Shown here: piece by piece, positions 62,302 through 64,000 of the stretch
Numbering within the stretch: position 1 is the first letter of the stretch
How the letters are laid out: each line of letters begins with the position of its first letter
Source: Vallitaleaceae bacterium 9-2
GTDB lineage: Bacteria; Bacillota; Clostridia; Lachnospirales; Vallitaleaceae
Length of the DNA: 64,000 nt
Direction: 5' to 3'
Assembly (NCBI GenBank): GCA_038396585.1
Contig: CP121691.1
Coordinates: 434,001-498,000 of the forward strand
Program-made: the position numbers and the translations under genes
Notes under the pieces: generated by a model
What the model was told of the DNA's origin: nothing
The model's input: the letters and a program-made list of their open reading frames with translations, nothing else
Database searches by the model: none

Positions 62302-63609
62302 TTAAACAATTTTTATGACAAGACCGATAATTGCAAATACGCCGATAAATACAAATAAAATAAGAGGTTTCCATGGATTTTTTCCTATAGCTTCATGGGT
62401 GGCGTTTGAGTCACTGCCTGAATCAGCGGTTTCAGATAGTGCACCGTCAGATAACGCATCGTCAATACTGTCTTGAACCTGATAGGAGACGGTCTTAATT
62501 CGAAGAGGTACTTGCATGAGCTCTTGGGCACCAATGGAGAGAACAACGCTTCCAAATAAATCATTGGCTGATAATGCATATTCAGGAAAACTGGGGAGCT
62601 CTAATGAATATACAAGATGTTCGCGTTCTGCACTGACAGGTATACAAAGTTCAATATCTTCATTAAGCATTAAATCCATAGTTCCAATGGACATGCCGTT
62701 ATCTTGGATAGGCTGTGTTTGTAAAAAATCTGATGCTAGAAGTGGTACGTGCTTATATTCTTCAAAGCCATAATCTAAAAGTTTGGCAGTATCAGCATAG
62801 AGATCGTTATATTCTGTACGCATAATCACAGCGATTAGGGTACGAGACCCCTGTCGAGCAACGGTTACGAGTGTATTTTTGGATTGACTTGTATAGCCGA
62901 CTTTACCTGCAATTACATCGTCGCGATAAATAGACAGGTCATTTTTGGTGTTGAGCATTTTATGTTGTTGATATAATAAACGTGTTTCGTCAGATTTATT
63001 GGTTATAGGTATTTCATAGGTGCTGTCAGCCATAATTTCTAAAAAATAAGGGTGACGTATAAGCTCTCTGGTTATAAGTGCCATGTCGTAAGCTGTGGTT
63101 TGATGGGCTACATTAAAGAGGCCGTGGGGATTGGTAAAGTTCGTATTTATTGCACCTAAATCCTTGGCACGAGTGTTCATATCCTGAACAAAATTATCGA
63201 TGCTTTGACTCGTTTTTTCAGCTAAGCCATTGGCAACTTCATTGGCGGACATAAGTAATAAGCCATGTAGGGCATCATTGACTGTCAAGACTTCACCTGG
63301 ATGAATACCAATACGGCTTCCACCACTATCTACGCTGTCAATTGCGGTTTCGCTAAAGGTAATGGTGTCATCAGGGTCCAAAGCTTCAATGGCTAACAAA
63401 GCTGTCATCAGCTTAGTGATACTGGCAGGGTACATGGATTTATCTGCTTGCTTTTCAAATAGGACTTGACCGGTATCTCCGTCAATAAGCACGGCAGTCT
63501 CAGAACCTAAGACAGGCTCGCTGGCAGTGACATGTGTAGCAAATACAAAGGACCAAAGGCTAATGCAAAAAGAAAACAAGATAAAGGTAGTGCGGGTATA
63601 CTTTGACAT
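62302..63609 (-). CDS. D-alanyl-D-alanine carboxypeptidase (DacF/PBP5 type)
   Basis: A 435-residue penicillin-binding protein. Signal peptide at about 1-30. Catalytic SITK (Ser63, Lys66) and the SAN triad in LLLMSANEVANG are standard. The third motif, usually KTG, reads KVG here (AGKVGYT). A C-terminal beta-domain follows, and a membrane anchor ends the protein (PLILFVFIGVFAIIGLVIKIV). It trims peptidoglycan stem peptides outside the cell. The ATG is preceded by AGGAG. Confidence 0.93.
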   Translation of the reverse strand: MSKYTRTTFILFSFCISLWSFVFATHVTASEPVLGSETAVLIDGDTGQVLFEKQADKSMYPASITKLMTALLAIEALDPDDTITFSETAIDSVDSGGSRIGIHPGEVLTVNDALHGLLLMSANEVANGLAEKTSQSIDNFVQDMNTRAKDLGAINTNFTNPHGLFNVAHQTTAYDMALITRELIRHPYFLEIMADSTYEIPITNKSDETRLLYQQHKMLNTKNDLSIYRDDVIAGKVGYTSQSKNTLVTVARQGSRTLIAVIMRTEYNDLYADTAKLLDYGFEEYKHVPLLASDFLQTQPIQDNGMSIGTMDLMLNEDIELCIPVSAEREHLVYSLELPSFPEYALSANDLFGSVVLSIGAQELMQVPLRIKTVSYQVQDSIDDALSDGALSETADSGSDSNATHEAIGKNPWKPLILFVFIGVFAIIGLVIKIV

Positions 63610-63703
63610 GAGAAACTCCTATAGTATAAGTTTTGAGTGTAGTGTGTGACGCGTAAATAATAATATGGGTTATTTTATCATATTGTTGCTATAGACACCA
63701 TAG

Positions 63704-64000
63704 TTATTTCATATCTATAAGAAGAATCATATCTGCCGTTAAAGAATTTAACTGATCATCTTCATAATAAAGGTTGATGTTATTAGGTATAATTTTTAGA
63801 CGTGCAGATGTGTTTTCACTCTCATAGGAAGGTGCATCATAGGAAGCGGTATCGATAGAGATTAACAATGTATTTTGGTCATTGTATAGGTCATACTTCC
63901 CAAGATGTTCATTTGGCGACCATGACAAATGGTAGGAGGTATTATTAATAACAAAGGAAGTTGGGGTTATGGATGTATCCTCATCCAAAAAGTATGTAAT
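63704..64000 (-). CDS. hypothetical protein, N-terminal part outside window
   Basis: The frame is open to the right edge of the window, so the gene is incomplete; only the last 98 or so codons are seen. The TTG at 63988 need not be the start. Sequence is polar and beta-rich (FVINNTSYHLSWSPNEHLGKYDLYNDQNTLLIS), with no helix or motif I recognise. It lies upstream of the carboxypeptidase gene, with a 94-base gap between them. Confidence 0.55.
   Translation of the reverse strand: MTYFLDEDTSITPTSFVINNTSYHLSWSPNEHLGKYDLYNDQNTLLISIDTASYDAPSYESENTSARLKIIPNNINLYYEDDQLNSLTADMILLIDMK

Noticed and set aside
1-64000. CRISPR array, insertion sequence, prophage or tRNA/rRNA gene
   Set aside because: Looked for regular spaced repeats, transposase motifs, terminal repeats and tRNA-like cloverleafs by eye; none was found.

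Overview
The window comes from an AT-rich, low-GC Gram-positive genome of the class Clostridia (a Lachnospirales-like fermenter is the best guess). This rests on strong AGGAGG-type ribosome binding sites, TTGaca/TATAAT promoters, lipoprotein binding proteins, a TM1266-type regulator, a YesN-type response regulator, a DhaL-DegV fusion, a D-Ala-D-Ala carboxypeptidase and many small membrane proteins of types common in Clostridia. No tRNA, rRNA, CRISPR array, insertion sequence or phage gene was seen; the region looks like ordinary chromosome with two carbohydrate-utilisation islands.

Layout. 1-2.2 kb: tail of a chemoreceptor, then a TetR regulator and a DUF1801 protein. 2.4-14.6 kb: first sugar island, with an intracellular GH110-type alpha-galactosidase, a CUT1 ABC importer (binding lipoprotein and two permeases), a GH2 beta-galactosidase, a GH65 phosphorylase, a DMT-family permease and an AraC regulator. 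The GH110 gene and the binding-protein gene carry the same 25-bp upstream element at the same distance from their -10 boxes, so they probably form one regulon. 14.6-18.1 kb: a 49-residue protein under a Fur-like promoter, a 26-bp perfect inverted repeat, a CNNM/CorC-type membrane protein, a diguanylate cyclase and a papain-like (C39-like) protein. 18.1-26.2 kb: AGCS symporter, HAAS membrane protein, PadR regulator, nitroreductase, YeiH exporter with a divergent LysR regulator, and an ABC exporter with a tandem MerR-type regulator. 26.3-31.4 kb: response regulator, TRAP transporter and a YcxB-like protein. 31.5-35.1 kb: an orphan sugar-binding lipoprotein next to a membrane diguanylate cyclase.

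35.1-40.4 kb: azlCD with a TM1266-family regulator, a fatty-acid-kinase-like DhaL-DegV fusion, a DUF1295 membrane enzyme, a small unknown protein and a DUF523-DUF1722 protein. 40.5-48.3 kb: second sugar island, GH115-like, GH112 phosphorylase and GH105 in one operon, then convergent GH4 (CHEV-type) and a divergent AraC regulator; together these fit rhamnogalacturonan/pectin oligosaccharide breakdown. 48.3-49.9 kb: a cytochrome b5-domain lipoprotein and a four-helix b-type cytochrome behind a second Fur-like promoter, then a YczE-like membrane protein. 50-64 kb: cysteine desulfurase and TtcA-like enzyme, HAD phosphatase, FtsH, patatin, MFS transporter, PHP phosphoesterase, orphan GatC, stalk-domain protein, pyruvate kinase, D,D-carboxypeptidase and an incomplete gene at the right edge.

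How it fits together: the cell appears to import oligosaccharides and finish them inside with exo-hydrolases and phosphorolytic enzymes that save ATP, feeding glycolysis. Two diguanylate cyclases, one beside a sugar-binding protein, suggest nutrient supply is coupled to c-di-GMP and to chemotaxis. Function calls rest on motifs read by eye; no database search was made.
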